Shown piece after piece: positions 1-7,898 of a stretch of 64,000 bases of DNA (the stretch's first letter is position 1; the number at the start of each line of letters is the position of its first letter). The notes under the pieces are model-generated. The model had not been told where the DNA came from, did no database searches, and saw only the letters and a list, made by a program, of their open reading frames with translations. Source of the DNA: JAMZMI01 sp047632435 (GTDB taxonomy: Bacteria; Bacteroidota; Bacteroidia; Cytophagales; Cyclobacteriaceae). The stretch lies in contig JBLICU010000003.1 of NCBI GenBank assembly GCA_047632435.1, positions 1-64,000 on the forward strand. Reading direction: 5' to 3'. A program made the position numbers and the translations under genes.

Positions 1-648
1 CAAATCCTGCCCGATTTTATTGAGCTGGAGCATCGTGTTTTTTGCCAGAGCCAAATCTGCCGGATCCGCCAGGTCTTTTTTCTGAGCTGTAGTCACCATC
101 CCGATTCCAAGAGGTTTGGTTAGGTAGAGGAGATCGCCGATTTGAGCGGCATTGTTCTTTTTGACACGGCTTACGGGCACTCTTCCTGTGACGGCCAGTC
201 CGAAGATCGGCTCAGGTGCATCGATGCTATGTCCCCCCGCAAGTGGTATTCCCGCATCGCTACATACCTTTCGGCCACCGGCCAGCACTTGCCCCGCTAC
301 TTCTATCGGCAGCTTGTCAATGGGCCAACCCAGAATGGCGATGGCCATGATAGGTGTGCCACCCATGGCATAAATGTCGCTGATAGCATTGGTAGCAGCA
401 ATGGCTCCAAAATCAAAGGCGTCATCCACGATCGGCATGAAAAAGTCGGTAGTACTTATGATAGCCGTGGTGCCATCGAGATCATAGACCGCCGCATCAT
501 CTTTGGTAGTATTTCCCACCAATAAATTTTTGAAGAATGGAGTTTCATTCGCATCCACTTTTATGATACGATCAAGCACCTCTGGTGCTATTTTGCAGCC
601 ACACCCGGCTCCATGGCTGTATTGTGTGAGTTTATATACTTCAGTCAT
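1..648 (-). CDS. selD: Selenide, water dikinase SelD (3' end outside window)
   Basis: SelD makes selenophosphate from selenide and ATP, the selenium donor for 2-selenouridine in tRNA and for selenocysteine. The first 216 residues are present; the frame runs off the left edge. The N-terminus reads TEVYKLTQYSHGAGCGCK, the family's active-site loop, with the catalytic position as Cys16 (an ordinary cysteine codon, not in-frame TGA) and the essential Lys19. The glycine-rich stretches AATNAISDIYAMGGTP and PLAGGHSI follow, as in AIR-synthase-type kinases. The ATG overlaps the mnmH stop in an ATGA junction (645-648), so the two genes are co-transcribed and probably translationally coupled. With mnmH as partner, the selenium is most likely used for tRNA wobble modification. 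Confidence 0.96.
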   Translation of the reverse strand, partial: MTEVYKLTQYSHGAGCGCKIAPEVLDRIIKVDANETPFFKNLLVGNTTKDDAAVYDLDGTTAIISTTDFFMPIVDDAFDFGAIAATNAISDIYAMGGTPIMAIAILGWPIDKLPIEVAGQVLAGGRKVCSDAGIPLAGGHSIDAPEPIFGLAVTGRVPVSRVKKNNAAQIGDLLYLTKPLGIGMVTTAQKKDLADPADLALAKNTMLQLNKIGQDL

Positions 649-1655
649 AGCTTTGATAATATTTCGTTTGCAATCATGATCGGGTCGTTGCTGTTGATTT
701 CCAAGTGAAGCTTCAGGTGATCCATTTTGTTCTCGATAGATTTGAAATAGCGCTTATCGTAATACTTGAGAATGATCTTGGCGGCTTCCAGTGCCTCATC
801 TCCATTGATAAATTCTATGGCTTGAGCGGTTTCATTTTGCCCCAATTTTTTCTGGATACGTATGGTTGCCTCGATCAAAAGTTCCTTGGACATATTGCTA
901 TAATTCTTGATCAGATTTTGCAATCGCATGTCTTGTGGCACATCCAGAAAAACACATGGAGCCGCATTTTTCTGAAGATACAATTCAGATACAAGGTTAA
1001 CAGCCCCGATACTCATGGACTCGTCCTCTACCCATATTCGTCTGTTCAGATCCATGGCGCGAAAGGCTTCATACAATTGATTTTGAAATTGCTCAGAGGT
1101 AGGTTGAAGCTGAGACAGCTGTCTACCAAAAGCGGATCCTTGATGACAAGCCAATCCTTCTAAATCAACAACTTGTTCCCCTTGATCAGTGAGCACATGA
1201 AGCACTTCGGTTTTTAAAGAACCGGTATACCCGGTCAAAACGATCAATGGAAGTGGCTGACTGAAAAAATCGAGCGCTGTTTTTCTATAAGCTTTGTAAC
1301 CACCTGATAGTACTGACACAGAAAAACCAGCAGCTTCGAGCAATAAGGCAACACTTTGAGAGCGGTTGCCACCACGCCAGCAGTGAACCAGCAGCTCACG
1401 GCTTTCCAGCTTTTCAACAAACCGGATGAAGCTGCTCATTTTCGGTCCGATATAATCCAATCCTTTTTTGAAAGCGATAAGCGGGCCTTGTTGTTTGTAC
1501 AAAGTACCTACGACTGTACGCTCTTCGTTGCTAAACAAGGGCATATTGAGCGCATTGGGCAAACGACCCTGCTCAAACTCCACAGGTGATCTCACATCAA
1601 TGATGGGGGTTTTCTCACTAAGTAAAAGAAAGTCTTGTGCGTTAAGTCGCTTCAT
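645..1655 (-). CDS. mnmH: tRNA 2-selenouridine synthase MnmH (SelU)
   Basis: Replaces sulfur by selenium in 2-thiouridine at the wobble base of tRNA-Lys, -Glu and -Gln, via a geranylated intermediate, using selenophosphate from SelD. About 336 residues. An N-terminal rhodanese domain carries the catalytic Cys92 in VHCWRGGNRSQS. A C-terminal P-loop domain starts near residue 140. I chose the start at MKRLNAQDF (1655), because an ATG at 1697 only adds a 14-residue tail unlike the family. Odd point: the Walker A segment, residues 142-149, reads GYTGSLKT, with Leu147 where the loop normally has Gly before the Lys. The downstream neighbour is selD, overlapping by 4 bases. Confidence 0.94.
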   Translation of the reverse strand: MKRLNAQDFLLLSEKTPIIDVRSPVEFEQGRLPNALNMPLFSNEERTVVGTLYKQQGPLIAFKKGLDYIGPKMSSFIRFVEKLESRELLVHCWRGGNRSQSVALLLEAAGFSVSVLSGGYKAYRKTALDFFSQPLPLIVLTGYTGSLKTEVLHVLTDQGEQVVDLEGLACHQGSAFGRQLSQLQPTSEQFQNQLYEAFRAMDLNRRIWVEDESMSIGAVNLVSELYLQKNAAPCVFLDVPQDMRLQNLIKNYSNMSKELLIEATIRIQKKLGQNETAQAIEFINGDEALEAAKIILKYYDKRYFKSIENKMDHLKLHLEINSNDPIMIANEILSKL

Positions 1656-1726
1656 GGAATGGATTACTACAAATATAGCGCAACTACGTGGCTCCAATTA
1701 CGAATAACCAATAACTCATTAACCAG

Positions 1727-1788
1727 CGATCATGCCCAGACTTTGCCACCCTCAGAGCAATTTTTTACACATTTCTATTTCACTGCGA
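1727..1788 (-). pseudogene. Relict copy of the 3' end of a radical SAM/SPASM gene
   Basis: About 60 bases resemble the last codons of the radical SAM gene at 2497-3519, in the same orientation and including the stop codon. The conceptual tail RSEIEMCKNCSEGGKVWA can be read only after removing one extra T in a T-run (5 in the intact gene, 6 here) and allowing for a 2-base deletion upstream. It is therefore a decayed duplicate, not an expressed gene. No further upstream part of the gene is found before mnmH. Confidence 0.7.
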
Positions 1789-1893
1789 ATTGTGATGTAG
1801 CTGTATGAATTGAGCAAATGGGGTATTAATAAAATGGGCAAAAGGAATTGAAGACGTTATAAGTTTGGGTATTTTTATTTGAAAGTATGTGAA

Positions 1894-2058
1894 ATGATAA
1901 CAGTAATCAAAAAAGGGGTCGATCTAAAATTGCCTAATAAGGAAATGGAAATTGCCCTTAAAACCAAAGTTGTTAATACTTACAAATATTGTGGCTTGAT
2001 CAAGCTTAAAGATGATCCTTTGGTTGTACAAAAAAGAATGAGGGATGAATGGGTCTAG
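1894..2058 (+). CDS. Small antitoxin-like protein upstream of a broken PIN toxin
   Basis: An ATG-initiated frame of 54 residues starting MITVIKKGVDLK and ending MRDEWV. I do not recognise the exact family. Its size, its position and the 14-base overlap with the start of a PIN-domain toxin fragment (2045) match the antitoxin gene of a VapBC-type toxin-antitoxin pair. The sequence is open and looks intact, but the toxin beside it is truncated, so it may be a relict or a free-standing antitoxin. An unrelated chance ORF cannot be excluded. Confidence 0.5.
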   Translation: MITVIKKGVDLKLPNKEMEIALKTKVVNTYKYCGLIKLKDDPLVVQKRMRDEWV

Positions 2059-2203
2059 TATTTTGTTAGATACCAACATTGTCCTATACCTCTTGGCAGG
2101 CGATAAAGATCTTTCTGAAATTCTCAATAAAAAAAAATTATAAATCCCCGAAATTGAAGTTCAATCATTTGCATTGATATTAATTTCCAAACTCTGTTAT
2201 TAG
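2045..2203 (+). pseudogene. Truncated VapC-like PIN-domain toxin
   Basis: The frame begins MNGSSILLDTNIVLYLLAGD, the N-terminal strand and first acidic residue (LDTN) of PIN-domain ribonucleases. It stops after 32 codons at TAA (2141-2143), just after a run of nine A. The same frame continues as IPEIEVQSFAL to about 2203, which resembles the second helix of VapC proteins, so the stop looks like an acquired nonsense mutation or a slippage scar. The remaining roughly 90 residues, with the other catalytic acids, are absent. Non-functional. Confidence 0.65.
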
Positions 2204-2293
2204 TAATAACTGAAAACACACACATGAATAATAAATGCTGATAATTTGGCTTTGAATTAATTTCGTAAAAAATTCAGGTATGGAAAATTGATT

Positions 2294-2428
2294 TGAAATC
2301 TCTGTTTGAGCGTAGCGACAGGGTCGCTTAGCGAGTTGGGATTTCAGTACGAGAGCAACCTGAATTTTAGGAATTTATTCACAGCCCTGGGTTTTTTGCT
2401 TCGTTTTTGGGCCAAGCCAAAAATGAAG
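2294..2428. repeat. Two hairpin-forming elements in decayed intergenic DNA
   Basis: First element, 2294-2346: TGAAATC pairs with GATTTCA at the outer ends, and TAGCGAC/GTCGCTTA form the inner stem around AGG. Second element, 2399-2428: CTTCGTTTTTGG pairs with CCAAAAATGAAG around GCCAAG, with one G-T pair. The arrangement resembles short interspersed palindromic repeats of Bacteroidota genomes. No second copy is present in this window, so repeat status is inferred from structure only. Confidence 0.5.
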
Positions 2429-2496
2429 AGCCTGTCTGGCTTAAAGACATACTCGAGCATTTTGGCATTATCTGCAAACTCTGATTATTAGGGCGA

Positions 2497-3519
2497 TCAA
2501 GCCCAAACCTTTGCTCCTTCAGAGCAATTTTTGCACATCTCTATTTCGCTGCGTGAGTTGAGCAGCTGCTGACGGAATTGATTGTATGCTGCAGATTGCC
2601 AGATTTCATGGAATGATTTATCGGTGACATTTCCGAGCTCATAATGGGCGTCTTTGTCGAAGCAGCATGGCACTACTTTTCCATCCCAGGTGATTACACA
2701 AGAGTGCCACATCTTCCAGCATTCATCCATGGCTTTGTGCTTTAAGTCCCAGGTTCCATCAGCTTGTTGCTTGTATCGGGAGTATTTGTCTTTGGTCGGG
2801 ATCAGTTCATTACCATTTTCATAGTCATAAATCTGAGCGGTTTTAAACGCCACTTTATCCACACCATATTGTTTTGCCATGTGTTTGATTTGGTCAATCT
2901 CATGTTCATTGGGTTTCACTACCAAAAACTGCCAAACCAAAAGTGGCGTCTTTTTTCCAAGCTCTTTTTTAGCCCTAACCATGTTTTGAGTTCCTTCCAG
3001 CACTTTGTCAAGTAATCCCTCTTTGCGATAGGCCTCATAAGTTTGCTGCGATGCTCCGTCTATGGAAATAATCATTCGATCCAAACCGGAAGCCACCGTT
3101 TTTAACGCAACTTCTTCTGTAAGAAAATGAGCGTTGGTCGATGTAGCTGTATAAATATTTTTATCGGATGCAAAGCGGATCATTTCCAAAAGCTGAGGAT
3201 GCAGATAAGGTTCGCCTTGAAAATAAAAAATCAAATAGAACAGTGTTTCATGAATCTCTTCGATCAGCTTCTCGAAAATGTGGGTAGGCATTTTCCCTGT
3301 TGGTCTTGTAAATGAGCGCAATCCGCTTGGACATTCCGGGCATCTGAGGTTGCAGGCCGTAGTTGGTTCCACTGAGATGCTGATAGGCATGCCTTTCAAA
3401 CCAACGTTTCCCAGTCGGCGCGAATGGATGAAGCTCCTGTAGATGTAGATAGCGTTATTTATCCGTTTAAAAGTTAGCTTTGAAGCCAAATTGCGAATGT
3501 CCGCCATGTTGATATACAT
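2497..3519 (-). CDS. Radical SAM/SPASM domain protein
   Basis: About 340 residues. The radical SAM iron-sulfur motif is Cys56-x3-Cys60-x2-Cys63 in TTACNLRCPECPSG. A SAM-binding barrel follows, then a C-terminal SPASM-type cysteine set (CVITWDGKVVPCCFDKD and MCKNC) that would hold auxiliary clusters. Such proteins modify peptides or catalyse other radical chemistry. No precursor peptide gene is seen nearby, so the substrate is unknown. An alternative start lies at MADIRN (3507). The gene is divergent from the Lnb gene with only about 20-40 bases between starts. A relict of its 3' end lies downstream at 1727-1788. Confidence 0.85.
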   Translation of the reverse strand: MYINMADIRNLASKLTFKRINNAIYIYRSFIHSRRLGNVGLKGMPISISVEPTTACNLRCPECPSGLRSFTRPTGKMPTHIFEKLIEEIHETLFYLIFYFQGEPYLHPQLLEMIRFASDKNIYTATSTNAHFLTEEVALKTVASGLDRMIISIDGASQQTYEAYRKEGLLDKVLEGTQNMVRAKKELGKKTPLLVWQFLVVKPNEHEIDQIKHMAKQYGVDKVAFKTAQIYDYENGNELIPTKDKYSRYKQQADGTWDLKHKAMDECWKMWHSCVITWDGKVVPCCFDKDAHYELGNVTDKSFHEIWQSAAYNQFRQQLLNSRSEIEMCKNCSEGAKVWA

Positions 3520-3540
3520 GGTTTAAATTTAACCAATCGA

Positions 3541-4737
3541 ATGCTTGATATGAATTTTTTTAAAGCAATAATCCTGGGTTTTTTCCTTTTTGGCTACCAA
3601 AGTGCATATACACAAGAGGTCAGTCAAGGTGAAAACCTGGAAATAGCCATCATGACCATGGGTCCGTACCAGAGTGAGCTATATTCGGCTTTCGGACACA
3701 GCGCCATTAGGGTTAGCGATACCTCAAAAAACATCGATTATGTGTTTAATTACGGTGTATTTAACTTCAATCAGGAAAATTTCTATTGGAATTTTGCACG
3801 AGGCAAAATGTTATATCAGCTGGGATTGTCCAATTATGATCGATTCAAAAATCACTATGTAGCTGAAAACCGCTACATCATAGAACAATACCTGAATCTC
3901 TCTGCTGAGGATAAATTGGCACTTTTCAAATTCCTGAAAACCAACTATCAACCTGAAAATCGGGAATATTATTACAACTACGTTTACAACAATTGCTCGT
4001 CGAAGATTCGCGATGTGTTGCTAGAGGCCATTCCATATGAGATTACATTCAACTATGACTATGTAGAGGAGAACTTAACAGTTCGTGATTTGATGCACAG
4101 ATATCTCACCTATCAACCGTGGGGCGCATGGATCATTGATATCGGACTCGGCTCTCAGATTGACCAGGTGGCTGCACCAGACGTATACATGTTTTTGCCG
4201 GATTATGTCGAAAAGAGTCTTGCTAAAGCCACTATTTTGATAGACTCATTAGAAGTTCCCTTGCTGAGCAAAACGGTGAATGTTTATACCTCAACGCCAG
4301 AAGAATTTGAGAATGGCTTTCTCACTCCGTTTACAACTTTTGTACTTTTATTTTTCATCGTTGGGTTCATTACCAATCGAGATTTTAAAACGGGCAAAAG
4401 AACCAAATGGGTGGACATTGTGCTATTCACGTTTGTAGGGATTGTCGGCTGGTGGTGTGTGTTTTTGTGGGCCGGAACTGAGCATCTATCTAAAGCCAAT
4501 ATGAATCTCCTTTGGGCGATTCCATTGCATATTCCTTTGATCTATTTACTTGGTATCAAGCGATTCCAAAAAGTTATTTCGAAGTATTTTCTGATCACAA
4601 GTATATGGTATTTGCTTTTGCTGGTCCTTTGGGGAGTCTTATCACAACCTCTTCATGATGCTATGATTCCGATCACACTAACCATGATATTGAGAGGGTT
4701 TTTCATTCACTTTGATCTGAATAGATTAGGGAAGTAA
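3541..4737 (+). CDS. Lnb-type lipoprotein N-acyltransferase (DUF4105)
   Basis: 398 residues. There is a signal peptide (FFKAIILGFFLFGYQSAYTQ), then a periplasmic domain with two conserved blocks, SAFGHSAIRVSD and YNNCSSKIRD, whose His and Cys are candidate catalytic residues. The C-terminal third holds about five membrane helices from residue 260 on. This is the architecture of DUF4105/Lnb proteins of Bacteroidota, linked by family knowledge to N-acylation of lipoproteins. An internal ATG at 3550 is an equally good start. The specific substrate is inferred, not visible. Confidence 0.75.
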   Translation: MLDMNFFKAIILGFFLFGYQSAYTQEVSQGENLEIAIMTMGPYQSELYSAFGHSAIRVSDTSKNIDYVFNYGVFNFNQENFYWNFARGKMLYQLGLSNYDRFKNHYVAENRYIIEQYLNLSAEDKLALFKFLKTNYQPENREYYYNYVYNNCSSKIRDVLLEAIPYEITFNYDYVEENLTVRDLMHRYLTYQPWGAWIIDIGLGSQIDQVAAPDVYMFLPDYVEKSLAKATILIDSLEVPLLSKTVNVYTSTPEEFENGFLTPFTTFVLLFFIVGFITNRDFKTGKRTKWVDIVLFTFVGIVGWWCVFLWAGTEHLSKANMNLLWAIPLHIPLIYLLGIKRFQKVISKYFLITSIWYLLLLVLWGVLSQPLHDAMIPITLTMILRGFFIHFDLNRLGK

Positions 4738-4742
4738 CATTG

Positions 4743-5066
4743 TTTCAGTTTGCAACTGAAATGTCTATGGCTTCAGTTTGTAACTGAAGCCGGGATATGT
4801 TCAGTAAAATGGATTCAGTTTGCAACTGAATCGGGGATATGTGTTCAGTTTATAACTGATCTGTCCTTGAAATAAATTAAATATGGTTTCAGTTACAATG
4901 ACCATGGTTTCAGTTTGCAACTGAAACCATAACAACGCGTGAGGGCTTCAGTTATAAACTGAAGCCATAACAATGCGTGAGGGCTTCAGTTATAAACGGA
5001 AACCATAACAATGCGTGGGGGCTTCAGTTACAAACTGAAGCCATAATCTTTAGTTACAAACTAGAA
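4743..5066. repeat. Array of 15-27 bp palindromes with CAGTT-NNN-AACTG core
   Basis: Nine related palindromes fill the region between two convergent genes. Perfect copies: 4743-4761, 4769-4791, 4812-4832, 4845-4859, 4904-4930, 4944-4966 and 5020-5042. Imperfect copies: 4982-5004 and 5048-5066. A broken half-copy sits at 4883-4905. The commonest form is GGCTTCAGTT-NNN-AACTGAAGCC. The last regular copies recur every 38 bp, separated by CATAACAATGCGTGAG-like spacers. The loops vary (TGC, TGT, TAT, ATA, ACA) while the arms co-vary (GG..CC, GA..TC), which preserves pairing. Not CRISPR: units are too short and spacers are shared. Confidence 0.9.
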
Positions 5067-5110
5067 GTCATAACCACATTGAAGCCAGAGTCACATTGAT
5101 GACATGATTG

Positions 5111-5728
5111 TCATTTAAAAAACCAATCAGCCAAGTTGTAAAGCCCCAGTAGAATGAAAATGATTCCCGGAAGTTTATGAACAAGGAAATGATTGTTGGC
5201 TACTTGCTCAAATTTTGCTCCTACAAATTTTACTGTAAGTAAAAGGGCAAAGGTTCCTGTGGAAATTCCAACCAGGTAAATCCAAAACAAATAACCCTGT
5301 AAGCTGATCCACTGATTGCTTTGTAAATAGGCCGTCATAGCCAACCAAAAGGGAACAGTCAGCGGGTTGACTATGCCTAGAATAAAACCCAACCGAAAAC
5401 CATTTCTTCCTTTTAAAGGCCTCTTCGTTGAAAATTTTGAAGAATCTCCTCTAGCTAAAAGATTCACCACGCCCAAGACGAGCATAGCGCTGGCAGTTAT
5501 AATTTGGAAATTTTCTGTGATGAAGGGTCTTTCACTCAGGAACATTTGAAACCAAACGGTAACTCCGGCATAGATAAATTCCGTCAAGGAGGCTGCTAGC
5601 GCAAAGAAAACCGCACCGCGATGATGGCCCAATACAGTCATTTGCATTGTAGTGATGTTAATTGTGCCAGGAGGAATCGAACCCAGATAACTCACAATAA
5701 ATGAAATGATCAGCACTTGGTAGAGCAT
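5111..5728 (-). CDS. LysE family translocator
   Basis: 205 residues, about six hydrophobic helices, starting MLYQVLIISFIVSYLGSIPPGTINITTMQ. The SIPPGTIN block and the helical pattern fit the LysE/RhtB superfamily of inner-membrane exporters of amino acids or related small molecules. The substrate cannot be read from sequence. It is a leftward gene just downstream of the ATP-grasp/DinB pair. Its 3' end faces the palindrome array, which may serve as its terminator. Confidence 0.82.
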   Translation of the reverse strand: MLYQVLIISFIVSYLGSIPPGTINITTMQMTVLGHHRGAVFFALAASLTEFIYAGVTVWFQMFLSERPFITENFQIITASAMLVLGVVNLLARGDSSKFSTKRPLKGRNGFRLGFILGIVNPLTVPFWLAMTAYLQSNQWISLQGYLFWIYLVGISTGTFALLLTVKFVGAKFEQVANNHFLVHKLPGIIFILLGLYNLADWFFK

Positions 5729-5760
5729 GGTCGAAAGTTAAGGTAATCTGCTAAATCAAG

Positions 5761-6822
5761 CTAGTGTGATTTTGCTCTGGAGGTTTCTATCAGTTTGTTG
5801 TAGGCCTTGATTTCTTTCAATTTTTGCATTCCACTGCTAAAACTCCAATGTGGTACTCCTTTTTTCCTATGGGCAGCACTGATTTCTGAAAGCATTCGGA
5901 AATGCCAAAAAAGAACTCCGTAAGCTTTAAGCAAGGAGAACCCAGGCTGATATATGTGGCCAGGTTCTGCGCCTGCGCCATTTAGTTCAAGAATTTTAAA
6001 ATTTTGGAGCTGCCTCAAATCATCGATGGATTTGCACCGCAGATCATAACGACCAAAGTAAAAGCCGTCAATTTGCTGAGACAATTTGTCAATGGCTTGA
6101 TTCAATTTTTCGTCAATTTCCGCATTCATATTTAAAAATGTAGTGCCGCGACAATGATTGCCAATGGATTCGACCAGTTGCTTTGTGCCTTTTTCAGGTA
6201 TCAAATCCATCAGATGAGTAAATCGGGGATGATCGAAATCAAGCTGGAGTTTCGCTCGGGTACTAGCTTCCAAAAGCTGGCGTACAGTAGAGTGACCATC
6301 TCCTTTTACGGTCAGGAAATCCTTTTGTACAATCGAAGTAACCTTCCCATTGGGATCATTGGGGTGACGTACATAAAATACGCCCAACTCGACTGGATAA
6401 TCAACCAATTCCTGAATAAGAAAATCAACAGGACATTTTGAGGTGTAGTTAATCAGCGCTTCTTCATTTCCGATTTTCTCTACAAGCTTTCCGCGTTCTC
6501 CAATGTCTGGCTTACAGATGAGAGGGTAGCCCATTTGAGAGGCAAATGATTTCGCACTTGTGAGATCTCCTGCCTTGATCAATTTCATTTCTGGAAGAAA
6601 CTTTTCAGGAATCAGATTGAAAATTTTGGATTTGCTTTCGCCCAGCATTCCACCAAAATCGATGGATGGATTAGAGGGCGTAAAAAAGAAAAAGGAGCGA
6701 TTCTTAAGCGCGAGCCAGGTAAAATAAATTTTAACGGGAAAATAAACCAGATCAAAAGGCCAGTATTCCCAGTGTGTCAGCTTCACCCAAAACTGATGAA
6801 ACTTACTGATTTTCACAGGCAT
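5761..6822 (-). CDS. ATP-grasp ligase-like protein (D-Ala-D-Ala ligase fold)
   Basis: 353 residues. Visible ATP-grasp features are PLICKPDIGERGKLVEKI (nucleotide-binding lysine and glycine-rich loop), FLIQELVDYPVELGVFYV, and ILELNGAGAEPGHIY near residue 280, where the metal-binding Glu/Asn pair would lie. It likely forms a carboxylate-amine or carboxylate-thiol bond. The N-terminal 60 residues are aromatic and hydrophobic (FDLVYFPVKIYFTWLALK) and may sit at the membrane. The start abuts the DinB stop without a gap, so the two form one transcription unit. Substrate unknown. Confidence 0.75.
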   Translation of the reverse strand: MPVKISKFHQFWVKLTHWEYWPFDLVYFPVKIYFTWLALKNRSFFFFTPSNPSIDFGGMLGESKSKIFNLIPEKFLPEMKLIKAGDLTSAKSFASQMGYPLICKPDIGERGKLVEKIGNEEALINYTSKCPVDFLIQELVDYPVELGVFYVRHPNDPNGKVTSIVQKDFLTVKGDGHSTVRQLLEASTRAKLQLDFDHPRFTHLMDLIPEKGTKQLVESIGNHCRGTTFLNMNAEIDEKLNQAIDKLSQQIDGFYFGRYDLRCKSIDDLRQLQNFKILELNGAGAEPGHIYQPGFSLLKAYGVLFWHFRMLSEISAAHRKKGVPHWSFSSGMQKLKEIKAYNKLIETSRAKSH

Positions 6823-7341
6823 TTAATTATGCTGACTTTGTTGAAAGCGGACCGTGCTACTTGCCACTCCAAAATGTGCAGGAAGTGCTACCTCTGGGCA
6901 AATTTCTTTGAATCCGATTTTAATCAAGGCCATGTGGTGGATGGCGTGCTCAATGTTGTATGCCAGCTCTCTGCGGAAATTTGTAATAATAACTTCGTTT
7001 TGATCTTCATCCACTTCGTAATTGGCGGACATTTTCAAACCAAAATCTTCAGTTTCTTTCTCTAAAAAATCATTGATGGATTTGATCACACTAAGCGCGA
7101 GCTGTGTTTCCTGCTCGATGAATTTGTCGTGTTTACGCTCATCGTAATTGATGTAGCCTTCATTTTTGGCATCCATCAAACACAAGAAAAATTCCAAAGT
7201 GTGGCGAACGTGCTGCCCGATAGTAGCATTACTCAAAATAGGCACTTTCCTGCCGAATTGCTCGTCATTGATGCCTGCTACCACGGCGGTAAGCTGATCA
7301 AGTAATCTTATGGCTGACAGATTTATAGACATAACTTTCAA
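6823..7341 (-). CDS. DinB family protein
   Basis: 172 residues with the DinB/YfiT four-helix pattern. Candidate metal-binding histidines are in GQHVRHTLEF and NIEHAIHHMALI. Members include thiol-dependent S-transferases (including bacillithiol-dependent ones) and damage-inducible proteins, so the exact reaction is open. A bacillithiol-linked ytxJ gene elsewhere in the window makes bacillithiol use plausible (inference). Start ATG at 7341, or MSINLSA at 7332. It is directly upstream of the ATP-grasp gene. Confidence 0.75.
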   Translation of the reverse strand: MKVMSINLSAIRLLDQLTAVVAGINDEQFGRKVPILSNATIGQHVRHTLEFFLCLMDAKNEGYINYDERKHDKFIEQETQLALSVIKSINDFLEKETEDFGLKMSANYEVDEDQNEVIITNFRRELAYNIEHAIHHMALIKIGFKEICPEVALPAHFGVASSTVRFQQSQHN

Positions 7342-7372
7342 AGGTGCGAAATTAATCTAATTGGTGGAATAA

Positions 7373-7801
7373 TTACTTGGTAATTTTTATCCAGTTTAGA
7401 TCGGCTTGCTTTTGAAGGTTAGTTTCCGCTTCATCCCAGAGGGTAAGGGTATTGGTTCCTTTGAAATCATAAAATAGGTAGAGCTTGCCATCAATGATTT
7501 TATATGTTTCCGGATTGATTTTAACTTTGTCAGGTCCTAATCCCAAGGCATAGGCACACCAGCCACCATATTGAGGAATGTACTTTTCAGGGGTTTCAGT
7601 GAACATTTTTTTACTTTCTTTTGAAGAAAAATAATAAACAGAACCTTTATAGTTGACTTGATTTCCCTCAGAACCTAACGCAGGGCTCTCATTAAAATAG
7701 GTTACTGGATCATACCCCTCTAGGGCTAAACTTTTTTTGTCAACATTGTTATGATTTTCTTGTTGAAAAGTGAAAATCAGTAGGTAGATAAGTAAGTGCA
7801 T
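7373..7801 (-). CDS. Exported YHS domain protein
   Basis: About 142 residues from MHLLIYLLIFTF, a short signal-like segment; the longer frame from 7819 begins upstream of a better start. The YHS region reads LEGYDPVTYFNESPALGSEG and continues through KKMFTETPEKYIPQYGGWCAYALG. YHS domains are small and often metal-associated. This secreted version is common in Bacteroidota and has no assigned reaction. It lies downstream of recX with about 80 bases between. Confidence 0.8.
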   Translation of the reverse strand: MHLLIYLLIFTFQQENHNNVDKKSLALEGYDPVTYFNESPALGSEGNQVNYKGSVYYFSSKESKKMFTETPEKYIPQYGGWCAYALGLGPDKVKINPETYKIIDGKLYLFYDFKGTNTLTLWDEAETNLQKQADLNWIKITK

Positions 7802-7898
7802 GACACAACATACGTACATTTAGAAATTTCATCCAAAATGAGTGGATAATTTTTACAACGAGTGTATGTTAAACGACATTAGGTTGGTGCAAATGGAA

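Noticed and set aside
142..525. Plus-strand ORFs inside selD
   Set aside because: They are antisense shadows of the real SelD frame and resemble no protein.
1..648. Selenocysteine codon in SelD
   Set aside because: The active-site position is encoded by TGT (Cys16), with no in-frame TGA; no SECIS need.
2306..2491. 61-residue ORF between the decay zone and radical SAM gene
   Set aside because: It runs through both hairpin elements and has no protein-like pattern; the hairpins explain the open frame.
2497..3519. RiPP biosynthetic cluster around the radical SAM/SPASM protein
   Set aside because: No precursor peptide, protease or transporter gene lies next to it; neighbours are Lnb and housekeeping genes.
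4743..5066. CRISPR array
   Set aside because: Units are palindromic, 15-27 bp long and of different lengths; spacers are shared and short; no cas genes are nearby.
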